64,000 nucleotides of DNA from P52-10 sp041397365 (GCA_041397365.1 JAWKWT010000010.1:1-64000), one strand, 5' to 3'. Shown: positions 16,893 through 24,735, counted from the stretch's first letter. Notes: generated by a model not told the origin, from the letters alone. A program made the numbers and translations.

Positions 16893-17489
16893 ATGACCTT
16901 CACGCTTCCGAATCTGCCCTACGCTCACGATGCGCTCGGACCTTACATGTCCAAGGAGACGCTCGAATACCATCACGACAAGCACCATCAGGCTTATGTC
17001 ACGAATGGCAACAACGCGATCAAGGGCACGGAATACGAAGGCAAGTCGCTCGAAGAGATCGTCAAGAGCTCGTTCGGCAAGAACGCCGCCGTGTTCAACA
17101 ATGCCGGCCAGCACTACAACCATCTGCACTTCTGGAACTGGATGAAGCCGAATGGCGGCGGCGAGAAGCTGCCGGGCAAGCTTGAGGCCAAGATCCAGTC
17201 GGATCTCGGCGGCTATGCGAAATTCAAGGAAGATTTCATCGCCGCCGGCGTCGGCCAGTTCGGCTCGGGCTGGTGCTGGCTCGCCGTGAAGGACGGCAAG
17301 CTCATCATCGACAAGACGGCGAACGGCGAAAGCCCGCTGGTGAAGGGCGCGACGCCGATTCTCGGCTGCGACGTGTGGGAGCACTCCTACTATATCGACT
17401 ACCGCAACCGCCGCCCCGATTATCTGAAGGCGTTCGTCGAGAACCTCGTCAATTGGGAATATGTCGAGGAGCTGTTCTCCAAGGCTTGA
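16893..17489 (+). CDS. sodB: Superoxide dismutase, Fe/Mn type
   Basis: 198 residues, full length. The enzyme converts superoxide to hydrogen peroxide and oxygen. Metal ligands by alignment to the family are His27 (in EYHHDKHH), His77 (in GQHYNHLHFW), Asp160 and His164 (in DVWEHSYY). No signal peptide is present, so it is cytoplasmic. Iron versus manganese use cannot be settled; GQHYNHLHFWNWM is more often seen in Fe or cambialistic members of this group. No strong ribosome site is visible before ATG 16893. Its 3' end carries a short tandem repeat and a terminator. Confidence 0.93.
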   Translation: MTFTLPNLPYAHDALGPYMSKETLEYHHDKHHQAYVTNGNNAIKGTEYEGKSLEEIVKSSFGKNAAVFNNAGQHYNHLHFWNWMKPNGGGEKLPGKLEAKIQSDLGGYAKFKEDFIAAGVGQFGSGWCWLAVKDGKLIIDKTANGESPLVKGATPILGCDVWEHSYYIDYRNRRPDYLKAFVENLVNWEYVEELFSKA

Positions 17490-17526
17490 TCGACAAGGCT
17501 TGATCCACAAGGGTTGATCGGCAAGG
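17485..17526 (+). repeat. Three 14-base tandem repeats across the sodB stop codon
   Basis: Units CTTGATCGACAAGG, CTTGATCCACAAGG and GTTGATCGGCAAGG lie head to tail. The first contains the TGA stop of sodB (17487-17489). They probably arose by slippage duplication. Confidence 0.85.
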
Positions 17527-17570
17527 CATGGGCGCGGGGCTTGAGCCTGCGGCTTCCATGAAAAGTCTTT

Positions 17571-17598
17571 GTGCCCGGCCTTCGCGCCGGGCACTTTC
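17571..17598 (+). terminator. Rho-independent terminator after sodB
   Basis: Stem GTGCCCGGC (17571-17579) / GCCGGGCAC (17586-17594), six-base loop, then TTTC. It separates sodB from the fluoride channel gene. Confidence 0.75.
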
Positions 17599-17637
17599 AT
17601 TCCATTCATCTGTGTCGGAGCCGGGCAGGGAGGGCGC

Positions 17638-18015
17638 ATGCTGAACTTTCTGATCGTCTTTATCGGCGGTGGCGTCGGCTCGATGATGCGGCACGGCGTC
17701 AATGTCGCCGCCGCGCGTTTGGCGGGAACGGCGTTTCCGTACGGCACGCTGACCGTCAACATCACCGGCTCGCTGGTGATGGGGCTGTGCGCCGGCTATT
17801 TCGCCTTCAAGGGCGATGCGTCGCAGAGCTGGCGGCTGCTTCTGATGACCGGCATTCTCGGCGGCTACACCACTTTTTCGGCCTTTTCGCTGGATACGGC
17901 GCTTTTGTACGAGCGCGGCGAAATCGCGCTTGCGTTAGCCTATGTTCTCGCCTCGGTCTGCGTGTCGCTGCTTGGCCTGTTTGCCGGCCTGACGTTGATG
18001 CGGCAGTTCGCCTGA
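17638..18015 (+). CDS. crcB: Fluoride channel FluC/CrcB
   Basis: 125 residues with four membrane segments, the usual size for this dual-topology dimeric channel that lets fluoride leave the cell. Signature motifs are GGGVGSMMRHG, PYGTLTVNITGS and GGYTTFSAFS, the last carrying the phenylalanines of the fluoride path. ATG 17638 follows GGGAGGGCGC. The sodB terminator lies just before it, so it has its own promoter or relies on read-through. I looked for a fluoride riboswitch in the leader and did not recognise one. Confidence 0.92.
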   Translation: MLNFLIVFIGGGVGSMMRHGVNVAAARLAGTAFPYGTLTVNITGSLVMGLCAGYFAFKGDASQSWRLLLMTGILGGYTTFSAFSLDTALLYERGEIALALAYVLASVCVSLLGLFAGLTLMRQFA

Positions 18016-18047
18016 GGCCTGATACGAACGTCTTCAAGGACGCTGCC

Positions 18048-18063
18048 AGTGCTGGACAGCACT
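18048..18063. promoter_or_regulatory. Inverted repeat upstream of the zinc operon
   Basis: AGTGCTG-GA-CAGCACT is a perfect 7-base inverted repeat with a two-base centre, directly before the Zur-like box. It could be an additional operator; no regulator is assigned. Confidence 0.35.
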
Positions 18064-18065
18064 AT

Positions 18066-18078
18066 GTTATAATATTAC
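18066..18078. promoter_or_regulatory. Zur-like box overlapping the zinc operon promoter
   Basis: GTTATAATATTAC matches the alphaproteobacterial Zur-type sequence GTTATAATATAAC at 12 of 13 positions. It contains TATAAT, a good -10 element (18068-18073). Zinc-loaded Zur would block this promoter. Its place ahead of zinc import genes supports the call. Confidence 0.65.
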
Positions 18079-18087
18079 AATGACTGG

Positions 18088-18333
18088 ATGTCCTCGTCCG
18101 ACGCCCATAGTCACGCGCATTCGCATGGCCACGCCCATGGTCATGCTCACGGCCATGCCCATTCGCATGCGCACGGGTATCATCGTGCCGGGCATCATCA
18201 TGATGCGTCGTCGCCGCATCCGCCGGCGGCCCTGGCGCCATCGTTTCTGCGGCTGTCGCTTGCCGCGCGGCTCGGCATCGCAGTCCTTGCCAGCGCCGCG
18301 CTCTGGGGCGCGGTCTGGCTGGCGATGAGGTGA
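18088..18333 (+). CDS. Small histidine-rich single-pass membrane protein
   Basis: 81 residues. Residues 7-29 alternate His with Ala, Ser or Gly at every second position, and 17 histidines are present in the first 44 residues, a likely zinc-binding tail. Residues about 58-79 form one hydrophobic membrane segment. The gene ends 4 bases before the ABC ATPase gene and starts only ~10 bases after the Zur-like box, giving a nearly leaderless transcript and no clear ribosome site. I do not recognise a named family. It may buffer zinc or hand it to the importer; this is inferred from position and composition. Confidence 0.7.
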   Translation: MSSSDAHSHAHSHGHAHGHAHGHAHSHAHGYHRAGHHHDASSPHPPAALAPSFLRLSLAARLGIAVLASAALWGAVWLAMR

Positions 18334-18337
18334 TCCG

Positions 18338-19093
18338 ATGGCTTGCCTCCGCCTCCATGACGTGACGCTGGGTTACGATCGGCATCCGGCCGTGCATCAC
18401 CTCAGCGGCGAGGTTCCTTCAGGGACGCTGCTCGCCGTGGTTGGGCCGAACGGAGCGGGCAAATCGACGCTGTTCCGCGGGATCGTTGGCCTGCTGAAAC
18501 CGCTCGCCGGGACGATTGCGATTGACGGCGGCAAGCCGCGTGACATTGCCTATCTGCCGCAGCTTGCCGATATCGACCGCAGCTTTCCCATTTCCGTTTT
18601 CGACTTCGTTGGCATGGGGTTGCTGCGGCGGACGGGATTGTTCGGCCGCATCGGCGCGCGCGATCGCGACGCCATCGAGCATGTGCTCGGGCAGGTCGGG
18701 CTGACGGGTTTCGAGGCGCGCGCGATCGGCACGCTCTCCGGCGGCCAGATGCAGCGCATGCTGTTCGCCCGGTTGATGTTGCAGGACGCCCGCGTGATCG
18801 TGCTCGACGAGCCGTTCAACGCGATCGACGCGAAAACCTCCGCCGATCTGCTGGCGCTCGTCCGCAACTGGCACGCCGAGGGCCGCACGGTTCTGGCGGC
18901 GCTGCATGACATCGATCTCGTCCGCGCCAATTTCCCGCAGACGCTGCTGCTGGCGCGCGAGCCGGTGGGCTGGGGGCCGACCGGGGAGGTCCTGACCGCC
19001 GACAATCTCGCGATCGCGCGGCGCATGTGCGAGGCGTTCGACGATGCCGCCGCGGCCTGCGCCGCCGATCTTCCGCCCGCGCACGCAGCCTGA
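18338..19093 (+). CDS. znuC: Zinc/manganese ABC transporter ATP-binding protein
   Basis: 251 residues. Walker A is GPNGAGKST (about residues 36-44), the signature LSGGQMQR lies near residue 134, Walker B is VIVLDEPF, and a switch His lies in ALHDIDLV. It powers metal uptake through the adjacent permease at the inner membrane. The short intergenic gaps (4 bases before, 6 after) indicate one operon. Zinc rather than manganese is inferred from the Zur-like box, the His-rich proteins and the COG0523 gene nearby. The last ~20 residues are an acidic/alanine tail. Confidence 0.88.
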   Translation: MACLRLHDVTLGYDRHPAVHHLSGEVPSGTLLAVVGPNGAGKSTLFRGIVGLLKPLAGTIAIDGGKPRDIAYLPQLADIDRSFPISVFDFVGMGLLRRTGLFGRIGARDRDAIEHVLGQVGLTGFEARAIGTLSGGQMQRMLFARLMLQDARVIVLDEPFNAIDAKTSADLLALVRNWHAEGRTVLAALHDIDLVRANFPQTLLLAREPVGWGPTGEVLTADNLAIARRMCEAFDDAAAACAADLPPAHAA

Positions 19094-19099
19094 CCGCCG

Positions 19100-19969
19100 A
19101 TGCTGTACGATACGCTGATCGGGCCGTTCGCCGAATTCGAATTCATGCGCCGCGCGCTGGCCGGCGTGCTGACGCTGGCGCTCGGCGGTGCGCCGGTCGG
19201 CGTGTTCCTGATGCTGCGGCGAATGAGCCTCGTCGGCGACGCGATGGCGCATGCGATCCTGCCGGGAGCGGCGATCGGCTTCCTGCTGTCGGGGCTCAAT
19301 CTGATCGCGATGACGGTCGGTGGGCTTGTCGCCGGGTTCGCCGTCGCGCTGCTGGCGGGCCTTGTCGCGCGCGTGACCGAACTGAAGGAGGATGCGTCGC
19401 TCGCGACCTTCTACCTGTTTTCGCTGGCGCTAGGCGTGACGATCGTATCGATCCGCGGGACCAATATCGACCTGCTGCATGTCCTGTTCGGCAATGTGCT
19501 GGCGCTCGACGATCCGACGCTGATCGCGATCGCGATCAATGCCACCGTGACGATGCTGCTGCTGGCGCTGATCTATCGCCCGCTGGTGATGGAATGCGTC
19601 GATCCCTTGTTCCTGCGCTCGGTGAGCCGGGCCGGCGCGCCGGCGCATCTGGTGTTTCTGGCGCTCGTGGTTATCAATCTGGTCAACGGTTTTCACGCGC
19701 TCGGCACGTTGCTTGCCGTCGGATTGATGGTGCTGCCGGCCGGCATCGCTCGGTTCTGGACCCGCGACGTCTCGGCGATGATCGTGATCGCCGTCGTCTC
19801 AGCGCTGGTCGCCGGTTACGCCGGCCTGGTGGTGTCATTCTTCACGAGGGTGCCGCCGGGGCCCGCGATCATTCTCGCCGCGGCGCTGATCTATCTCGTG
19901 TCGCTGCTGTTCGGGCCGGTTCGCGGATTGCTGCGGCAGGCTTTCCCCGGCCGGCATCTGGAGGCTTGA
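19100..19969 (+). CDS. znuB: Zinc/manganese ABC transporter permease
   Basis: 289 residues, strongly hydrophobic, consistent with 7-9 membrane segments of the ABC-3 permease family. Recognisable parts are RRMSLVGDAMAHAILPGAAIGF, the typical coupling and first-core region, and FHALGTLLAVGLMVLPAGIARF, which matches the family's G(T)LL-x(5)-LPA-A motif. It forms the membrane channel for the binding protein encoded 3 bases downstream. Overall length is normal. Confidence 0.88.
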   Translation: MLYDTLIGPFAEFEFMRRALAGVLTLALGGAPVGVFLMLRRMSLVGDAMAHAILPGAAIGFLLSGLNLIAMTVGGLVAGFAVALLAGLVARVTELKEDASLATFYLFSLALGVTIVSIRGTNIDLLHVLFGNVLALDDPTLIAIAINATVTMLLLALIYRPLVMECVDPLFLRSVSRAGAPAHLVFLALVVINLVNGFHALGTLLAVGLMVLPAGIARFWTRDVSAMIVIAVVSALVAGYAGLVVSFFTRVPPGPAIILAAALIYLVSLLFGPVRGLLRQAFPGRHLEA

Positions 19970-19972
19970 ATC

Positions 19973-20929
19973 ATGGACCGTCGTGCATTTTCCCTCGGTC
20001 TTGCGCTTGTCGCGGCTGCCGGTTTCCTGAGCGGCGAGGCGCGCGCGCAAGAAAATGCGCAAGGAAAGCAGGACAAATTCAAGGTCATCGCCAGCTTCTC
20101 GATCCTTGCCGATATGGCGAAGACGATCGGCGGCGACCGCGCGGAGGTCGCGGCGCTGGTCGGCGCGGGCGGGGATGCGCATGTCTATACGCCGGCGCCG
20201 GCGGATGCGCGAAAGGTGGCCGCGGCCGGGCTCGTGATCGTCAACGGCCTCGGTTTCGAAGGCTGGCTGTCGCGCCTCGTCAAATCGTCGAACAGCAAGG
20301 CGAGCGTTGTCGTCGCGTCCAAGGGCGTCACACCGCGCAAGCAGAAAAGCACCGCGGATGGCCACAATCACAGCCACGGCCACAAGCATCAGGACTATGA
20401 CGACGCCGATCCGCATGCGTGGCAGTCGGTCGCCAACGCGAAGATTTACGCCACGAACATCCGCGACGCCCTGATCGCCGCCGATCCTGCGGGCGCGGAG
20501 GTCTATCGCGCCAACGCGGCGGCGTATCTCGCCAGCCTCGACGCGCTCGACACCGAGATCCGCGAAGCGGTCGCGAAACTGCCTCCCGAGCGGCGCAGGG
20601 TGATCTCGACCCACGACGCCTTCGGCTATTTCGCGGAACGCTACGGCATCGAATTCATCGCGCCGCAGGGCGTCTCGACCGAATCGGAGTCGACCGCGCG
20701 GGACGTCGCTCGGATCATCACCCAGATCAGGGCGCAGAAAATTCCGGCCGTCTTTCTCGAAAACATCAGCGATCCGCGATTGATGCGCCGGATCGCCAGC
20801 GAATCGGGCGCGAAGCTGGGCGGTACGCTGTTTTCGGACGCCCTGACGGACGAAAAGGGTCCCGCACCCACTTACATTGATATGATGCGTTACAATATAA
20901 AGGCCCTGACGAGCGCCCTGGCCGGCTAG
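19973..20929 (+). CDS. znuA: Zinc ABC transporter substrate-binding protein
   Basis: 318 residues. An N-terminal signal (MDRRAFSLGLALVAAAGFLS, cleavage probably after ARA) sends it to the periplasm. It has the cluster A-I binding-protein pattern FSILADMAKTIGGDRAEV, GGDAHVYTPAPAD and a His-rich loop near residues 124-136 (DGHNHSHGHKHQ) typical of zinc-specific ZnuA. Later DPHAWQSV and STHDAFGYFAERYGIEF carry the remaining ligand histidines. It delivers zinc to the permease. The final codons contain a second Zur-like sequence (20889-20901). Confidence 0.9.
   Translation: MDRRAFSLGLALVAAAGFLSGEARAQENAQGKQDKFKVIASFSILADMAKTIGGDRAEVAALVGAGGDAHVYTPAPADARKVAAAGLVIVNGLGFEGWLSRLVKSSNSKASVVVASKGVTPRKQKSTADGHNHSHGHKHQDYDDADPHAWQSVANAKIYATNIRDALIAADPAGAEVYRANAAAYLASLDALDTEIREAVAKLPPERRRVISTHDAFGYFAERYGIEFIAPQGVSTESESTARDVARIITQIRAQKIPAVFLENISDPRLMRRIASESGAKLGGTLFSDALTDEKGPAPTYIDMMRYNIKALTSALAG
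20889..20901. promoter_or_regulatory. Second Zur-like box inside the 3' end of znuA
   Basis: GTTACAATATAAA matches GTTATAATATAAC at 11 of 13 positions and lies 57 bases before the start of the COG0523 GTPase gene. It could drive that gene separately. As it is inside coding sequence, chance cannot be excluded. Confidence 0.35.
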
Positions 20930-20957
20930 GCTGGCGGCGGCCTGTAGGAGTCTCTCT

Positions 20958-22013
20958 ATGTCCGTTTCCGCTTCCGACAAAATTCCCGTCACCGTGCTGA
21001 CCGGTTATCTCGGCGCCGGCAAGACCACGCTGCTGAACCGCATCCTGTCCGAACAGCACGGCAAGAAATACGCCGTCATCGTCAACGAATTCGGCGAGAT
21101 CGGCATCGACAACGATCTCGTCATCGGCGCGGATGAAGAAGTCTTCGAGATGAACAATGGCTGCATCTGCTGCACCGTGCGCGGCGATCTGGTCCGCATT
21201 CTCGACGGGCTGATGAAGCGCAAGGGCAAGTTCGACGCCATCATCGTCGAGACCACCGGCCTCGCCGATCCGGCTCCCGTCGCGCAGACTTTTTTCGTCG
21301 ACGAGGATGTGCAGAACAATGCGCGCCTCGATGCGGTGGTGACGGTGGCCGACGCGAAATGGCTGAGCGAGCGGCTGAAGGATGCGCCGGAGGCCAAGAA
21401 CCAGATCGCCTTCGCCGACGTGATTGTGCTGAACAAGACCGATCTTGTCTCCAAGCCCGAGCTGGCCGAGGTCGAAGCGCGCATTCGCGGCATCAATCCC
21501 TATGCGAAATTGCATCGCACCGAGCGCTGCCAGGTGAAGCTCGAGGACGTGCTGGAGCGCGGCGCGTTCGACCTCGACCGCATTCTGGAGATCGAGCCGG
21601 AATTCCTCGAAGCCGGCGACGATCACGATCATGACCATCACGGCCACGACCATCATCACCATCATGGTCACGACCACGATCATTCACATGGCGGCCTGAA
21701 GCATTATCACGACGAGGACATGCAATCGATTGCGATCCGCACCGACAAGCCGCTCGACGCGAACAAGTTCATGCCGTGGCTGCAAACGCTGGTGCAGCGG
21801 GACGGCCAGAAGATCCTGCGCTCGAAGGGCATTCTCGCCTTCAAGGACGATGACGATCGCTACGTTTTCCAGGGTGTCCACATGATGCTGGAGGGCGACC
21901 ATCAGCGGAAGTGGAAGGACGGCGAAAAGCGCGAGAGCCGCATCGTCTTCATCGGCCGCGATCTGCCGGAGCAGGCGATCCGCGAAGGTTTCGAAAGCTG
22001 CTTCGCATCGTGA
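20958..22013 (+). CDS. COG0523 (CobW-type) GTPase, probable zinc metallochaperone
   Basis: 351 residues. The P-loop is GYLGAGKTT (residues 16-24), the CxCC metal motif is C69-I-C71-C72, and the guanine motif NKTD follows near residue 157. A His/Asp-rich linker (about residues 219-256) leads to the CobW C-terminal domain that begins QSIAIRTDKPLD. These G3E GTPases deliver metal, often zinc, to proteins when it is scarce. Its place behind znuABC strongly suggests zinc. GTPase and linker are intact. Its stop codon overlaps the start of the WD40 gene. Confidence 0.9.
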   Translation: MSVSASDKIPVTVLTGYLGAGKTTLLNRILSEQHGKKYAVIVNEFGEIGIDNDLVIGADEEVFEMNNGCICCTVRGDLVRILDGLMKRKGKFDAIIVETTGLADPAPVAQTFFVDEDVQNNARLDAVVTVADAKWLSERLKDAPEAKNQIAFADVIVLNKTDLVSKPELAEVEARIRGINPYAKLHRTERCQVKLEDVLERGAFDLDRILEIEPEFLEAGDDHDHDHHGHDHHHHHGHDHDHSHGGLKHYHDEDMQSIAIRTDKPLDANKFMPWLQTLVQRDGQKILRSKGILAFKDDDDRYVFQGVHMMLEGDHQRKWKDGEKRESRIVFIGRDLPEQAIREGFESCFAS

Positions 22014-23035
22014 GCACCGGTTTCGACAGTTCGGGGCCGCGGGCCTCCGTCACATCCGTCACCGATCGCGTTCGCCGTGTCGATCTCGGCGGCCTGGTCG
22101 CAGCGGCCTATTTTCTCGGCGACACCGTCGCCTTTGTCGGCACCGAGGAGTCGATGACGTTCGTCGGCGATGGCGGCGAGACGCGAAAGATCGACGCCGG
22201 CGGCAGCGGCATTCTGTGTTCCGTCTCCGACGGCAAGCGCATCGTGTTCGGCGGTGACGACGGCAAATTGCGGGCGCTGGACGCCAAGGGCGAGGTGCAA
22301 GAGCTGGCCACCGACGCCAAGCGGCGCTGGATCGACAATGTCGCGCTGCATACGGACGGCTCGGTCGCATGGTCGGCCGGCAAAACGGCGTTCGTGCAAT
22401 CGCCGAAGAGCGAGGTGCGGTCGCTGGATGTTGCCTCAACTGTCGGCGGTCTCGCATTCGCGCCAAAGGGATTTCGGCTCGCCATCGCGCATTACAACGG
22501 CGTCACGCTGTGGTTTCCGAACATGGCCGCGTCGAAGCCGGAGTCTCTGGAATGGAAGGGCTCGCATCTCGGCGTGATGTTCAGCCCCGATGGCCGTTTC
22601 CTGGTGACGACGATGCATGAATCCGCCCTGCATGGCTGGCGGCTCGCCGACGCCAAGCACATGCGCATGACCGGCTATCCGAGCCGCGTGCGCTCGATGT
22701 CATGGAGCGTCGGCGGCAAGGGGCTCGCCACGTCGGGCGCGGATTGCGTGATCGTCTGGCCGTTTGTCGCCAAGGATGGGCCGATGGGCAAGGAGCCCGG
22801 CATGCTTGCGCCGATGCAGGGCAAGGTCACGGCCGTCGCCTGCCATCCGAAGACCGATATTCTGGCGGCCGGCTACAGCGACGGAACGGTGATGCTGGTC
22901 CGCCTTCAGGACGGCGCGGAAATCCTCGCCCGAGCCAAGGACGACGTGCCGGTGGCGGCGCTTGTCTGGGACGCGAAAGGCACGACGCTAGCCTTCGCCA
23001 CCGAGCAGGGCAGCGCCGGCCTGCTTACGCTTTAG
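22010..23035 (+). CDS. WD40 repeat (beta-propeller) protein
   Basis: About 341 residues starting at GTG 22010, which overlaps the previous stop in a GTGA arrangement, indicating translational coupling. An upstream ATG frame start at 21911 would lie inside the GTPase gene. Several propeller blades are visible, such as GGLAFAPKGFRLAIAHYNG, LGVMFSPDGRFLVTTMHES, VRSMSWSVGGKGLATSGADC and VTAVACHPKTDILAAGYSDG, each with the hydrophobic pattern of a WD40 repeat. No signal peptide is evident, so it is cytoplasmic. A scaffold role with the COG0523 GTPase is an inference from coupling; the exact function is not known. Confidence 0.85.
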   Translation: MSTGFDSSGPRASVTSVTDRVRRVDLGGLVAAAYFLGDTVAFVGTEESMTFVGDGGETRKIDAGGSGILCSVSDGKRIVFGGDDGKLRALDAKGEVQELATDAKRRWIDNVALHTDGSVAWSAGKTAFVQSPKSEVRSLDVASTVGGLAFAPKGFRLAIAHYNGVTLWFPNMAASKPESLEWKGSHLGVMFSPDGRFLVTTMHESALHGWRLADAKHMRMTGYPSRVRSMSWSVGGKGLATSGADCVIVWPFVAKDGPMGKEPGMLAPMQGKVTAVACHPKTDILAAGYSDGTVMLVRLQDGAEILARAKDDVPVAALVWDAKGTTLAFATEQGSAGLLTL

Positions 23036-23103
23036 AGCATGATCTTTTCCGACCCGCAGGGCCGCGAAGCGCAAACCGGTTCCCACTTTTCGGGATCATG
23101 CAT
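23035..23103 (+). repeat. Hairpin repeat, copy B
   Basis: Starts in the TAG stop of the WD40 gene with GAGCATGATC and ends with GATCATGCAT, carrying an internal GCAAACCGGTTCCCAC part plus a 20-base insertion (GACCCGCAGGGCCGCGAAGC) relative to copy A. Confidence 0.75.
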
Positions 23104-23190
23104 TAGGCGCGCCCGGCCGCGATCGCGGCGATCCGCCGTTCGATAGTTCGACCCGACACGTCGCCGACGCGTTGATCAAATAAAGGGCCC

Positions 23191-23547
23191 TTACAACGTC
23201 GGCCGCGTGAACACATAGACCAGCCCCGTCAGCATCAGCGCGCCGACGCCGATCAACAGCAGCGGCCCCGGATTGCTCGCGGTCCAGAACAGAACAAAGC
23301 CGATGCTGACGCCAGTCAGCGCCATCAGCTTGGCCTTACGCGGGATTGCGCCGTGTTCGCGCCAGGCGCGCAGCATCGGCCCGAATTGGGGATGGTTGAG
23401 CAGCCAGCTTTCGAGACGCGGCGAGGAGCGGGCGAAGCACGCGGCGGCGACGATGAGGAACGGCGTCGTCGGAAGCACGGGCAGGAATGCGCCGATGACG
23501 CCGAGCGCGACGAAAGTCAGACCCAGGCCGAGATACACGTAACGCAT
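23191..23547 (-). CDS. YbaN family (DUF454) membrane protein
   Basis: 118 residues with three to four hydrophobic segments. The start MRYVYLGLGLTFVALGVIGA, then LPVLPTTPFLIVAAACFARSS and LESWLLNHPQFGPMLRAWRE are the conserved DUF454 pattern. It is an inner-membrane protein with no proven function. It lies alone on the minus strand, between two copies of the hairpin repeat (23035 and 23560). Confidence 0.88.
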   Translation of the reverse strand: MRYVYLGLGLTFVALGVIGAFLPVLPTTPFLIVAAACFARSSPRLESWLLNHPQFGPMLRAWREHGAIPRKAKLMALTGVSIGFVLFWTASNPGPLLLIGVGALMLTGLVYVFTRPTL

Positions 23548-23559
23548 CGGCGGTTATTA

Positions 23560-23616
23560 GAGCATGATTCCGAAAAGTGGAAACCGGTCTGCGCTGCGCG
23601 GCCTTTTCGGGAGCAC
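23560..23616 (+). repeat. Hairpin repeat, copy C (decayed right arm)
   Basis: GAGCATGATTCCGAAAAGTG then GAAACCGGTCTGCG is the repeat in opposite orientation to copy A. The right arm has drifted (GGGAGCACGC). It lies at the left edge of the decayed SDR region. Confidence 0.65.
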
Positions 23617-23732
23617 GCGAGCGCGAACGGCGAAGGCGCGATGTCGCCGCCGCCGTTCAGCGCGGCTTCTCGCGCACGCGCCGCCTCCCGGCCTGTTGCG
23701 TGGCCGCGGTGAAGGTCAGGCGCGCGGCGACC

Positions 23733-23856
23733 GTCCCCGCCGGCCGTTTCGGAGCGGCGGAGGAGGTGGCGCAGCTCGTGACGTTTTTGGCGTCGGACGC
23801 ATCGCGCTGTATCGTCGCGGCTGATATCGTCATTGATGGCGGCCTGAGCAAGATCA
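23733..23856 (+). pseudogene. Fragment: C-terminal end of a short-chain dehydrogenase
   Basis: The frame encodes VPAGRFGAAEEVAQLVTFLA, then SDASRCIV and ADIVIDGGL, which is the usual end of SDR oxidoreductases (RFG-x-PEE-x-A-x-LV-x-FLAS and GG at the end). Nothing upstream encodes the Rossmann fold or the catalytic Ser-Tyr-Lys, so it is a remnant. The region before it, 23617-23732, has no recognisable product. A second decayed SDR gene begins 40 bases downstream. Confidence 0.7.
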
Positions 23857-23898
23857 GGCTGGCTATCGCGCCCCGCCGCGGACCGAAAGGACACCGTC

Positions 23899-24668
23899 AT
23901 GAGCTTGAAGAATCTGTTCGATCTGACCGGCAAGGTGGCGCTTGTCACCGGCGGCTCGCGCGGTCTGGGATTGCAGATCGCCGCGCGCCGGGCGAGCTTG
24001 GCGCGAAGGTTGCAGGATCACCGCCCGTAAACAGAGCGAATTGACGAGGCCGTCGCGCATCTGAACAAGCTCGGCGTTCAGGCGCTAGCGGTGCCGTGCG
24101 ATCTGTCACGTCACGAGACGATCGATCCCATGGTGTGACGGTGATCGACCGGCTCGGGCCGATCGAGACCGGTGAACAATGCCGGCACGAGTTGGGGCGC
24201 TCCCGCCGTCAGCCACCTGCTCGATGGCTGGAACAAGGTCATGAACCCCAATCTGATGGCGCTGTTTCGTCACCCAATCGGTGCCTGTCTTCGCATGCTG
24301 CCGCGCCAGCGCGGCGGCAGTCATCAACCTCGCCTCCGTCGAGGGCTCATTGCCGGCAACGCCAAGCTCGGCGGCAATGGCCGCCTATAACGCCTCCGGG
24401 GCGCGGCGTGGTGAATTTGACGCGCGCGCTCGCGGCTGAATGGGCGCTGCAGGCATTACGGTCAATGCATTGGCCCGGCTACTCGACCAAGATGACGCAA
24501 TGGCACCATCGGCGAATCCGATGGAGAATCTTGTCGACGCGATCCCGATGCGGCGCTTTGGCGGCGAGGAGGACCCTCAAATGGCGCGGCGGGCCCTGCT
24601 GGCGTCCGATGCGTCGGGCTATATCACCGGCGACGATCGCGTCGATGGCGGGGATGACGGCGATTCGA
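23899..24668 (+). pseudogene. Short-chain dehydrogenase (SDR) broken by several frameshifts
   Basis: The original protein can be followed across all three frames: MSLKNLFDLTGKVALVTGGS with the NAD(P) motif GGSRGLGL, then ELGAKV, DEAVAHLNKLGVQALAVPCD, NNAGTSWGAP, GLIAGNAKLGG, GVVNLTRALAAEWALQ, ITVNALA, PMRRFGGEED and a C-terminal LASDASGYITGDD. At least five frame changes and an internal stop at 24027-24029 prevent a product. It would have been a ~255-residue oxidoreductase. Start ATG 23899 has AAAGGA upstream. The 3' end merges into hairpin repeat copy D. Confidence 0.85.
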
Positions 24669-24735
24669 GCATGATCCCGAAAAGTGGGAACCGATTTGCG
24701 CTTCGCGGCCCTTCGGGTCGGACCCGATCATGCTC
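24667..24735 (+). repeat. Hairpin repeat, copy D
   Basis: Arms GAGCATGATC (24667-24676) and GATCATGCTC (24726-24735) with the internal CCGAAAAGTGGGAACCG core and TTCGCGGCCCTTCGGGTCGG. It marks the junction between the decayed SDR and the decayed LysR gene. Confidence 0.8.

Noticed and set aside
17485..17526. CRISPR-like array
   Set aside because: Units are 14 bases without spacers and overlap a stop codon; they are simple tandem repeats.
17490..17637. Fluoride riboswitch before the FluC gene
   Set aside because: I could not recognise the conserved crcB-motif core; the interval is taken up by the tandem repeat and the sodB terminator.
24096..24674. 192-codon frame as an independent gene
   Set aside because: Only parts of it (GVVNLTRALAAEWALQ) are protein-like; these are pieces of the frameshifted SDR.
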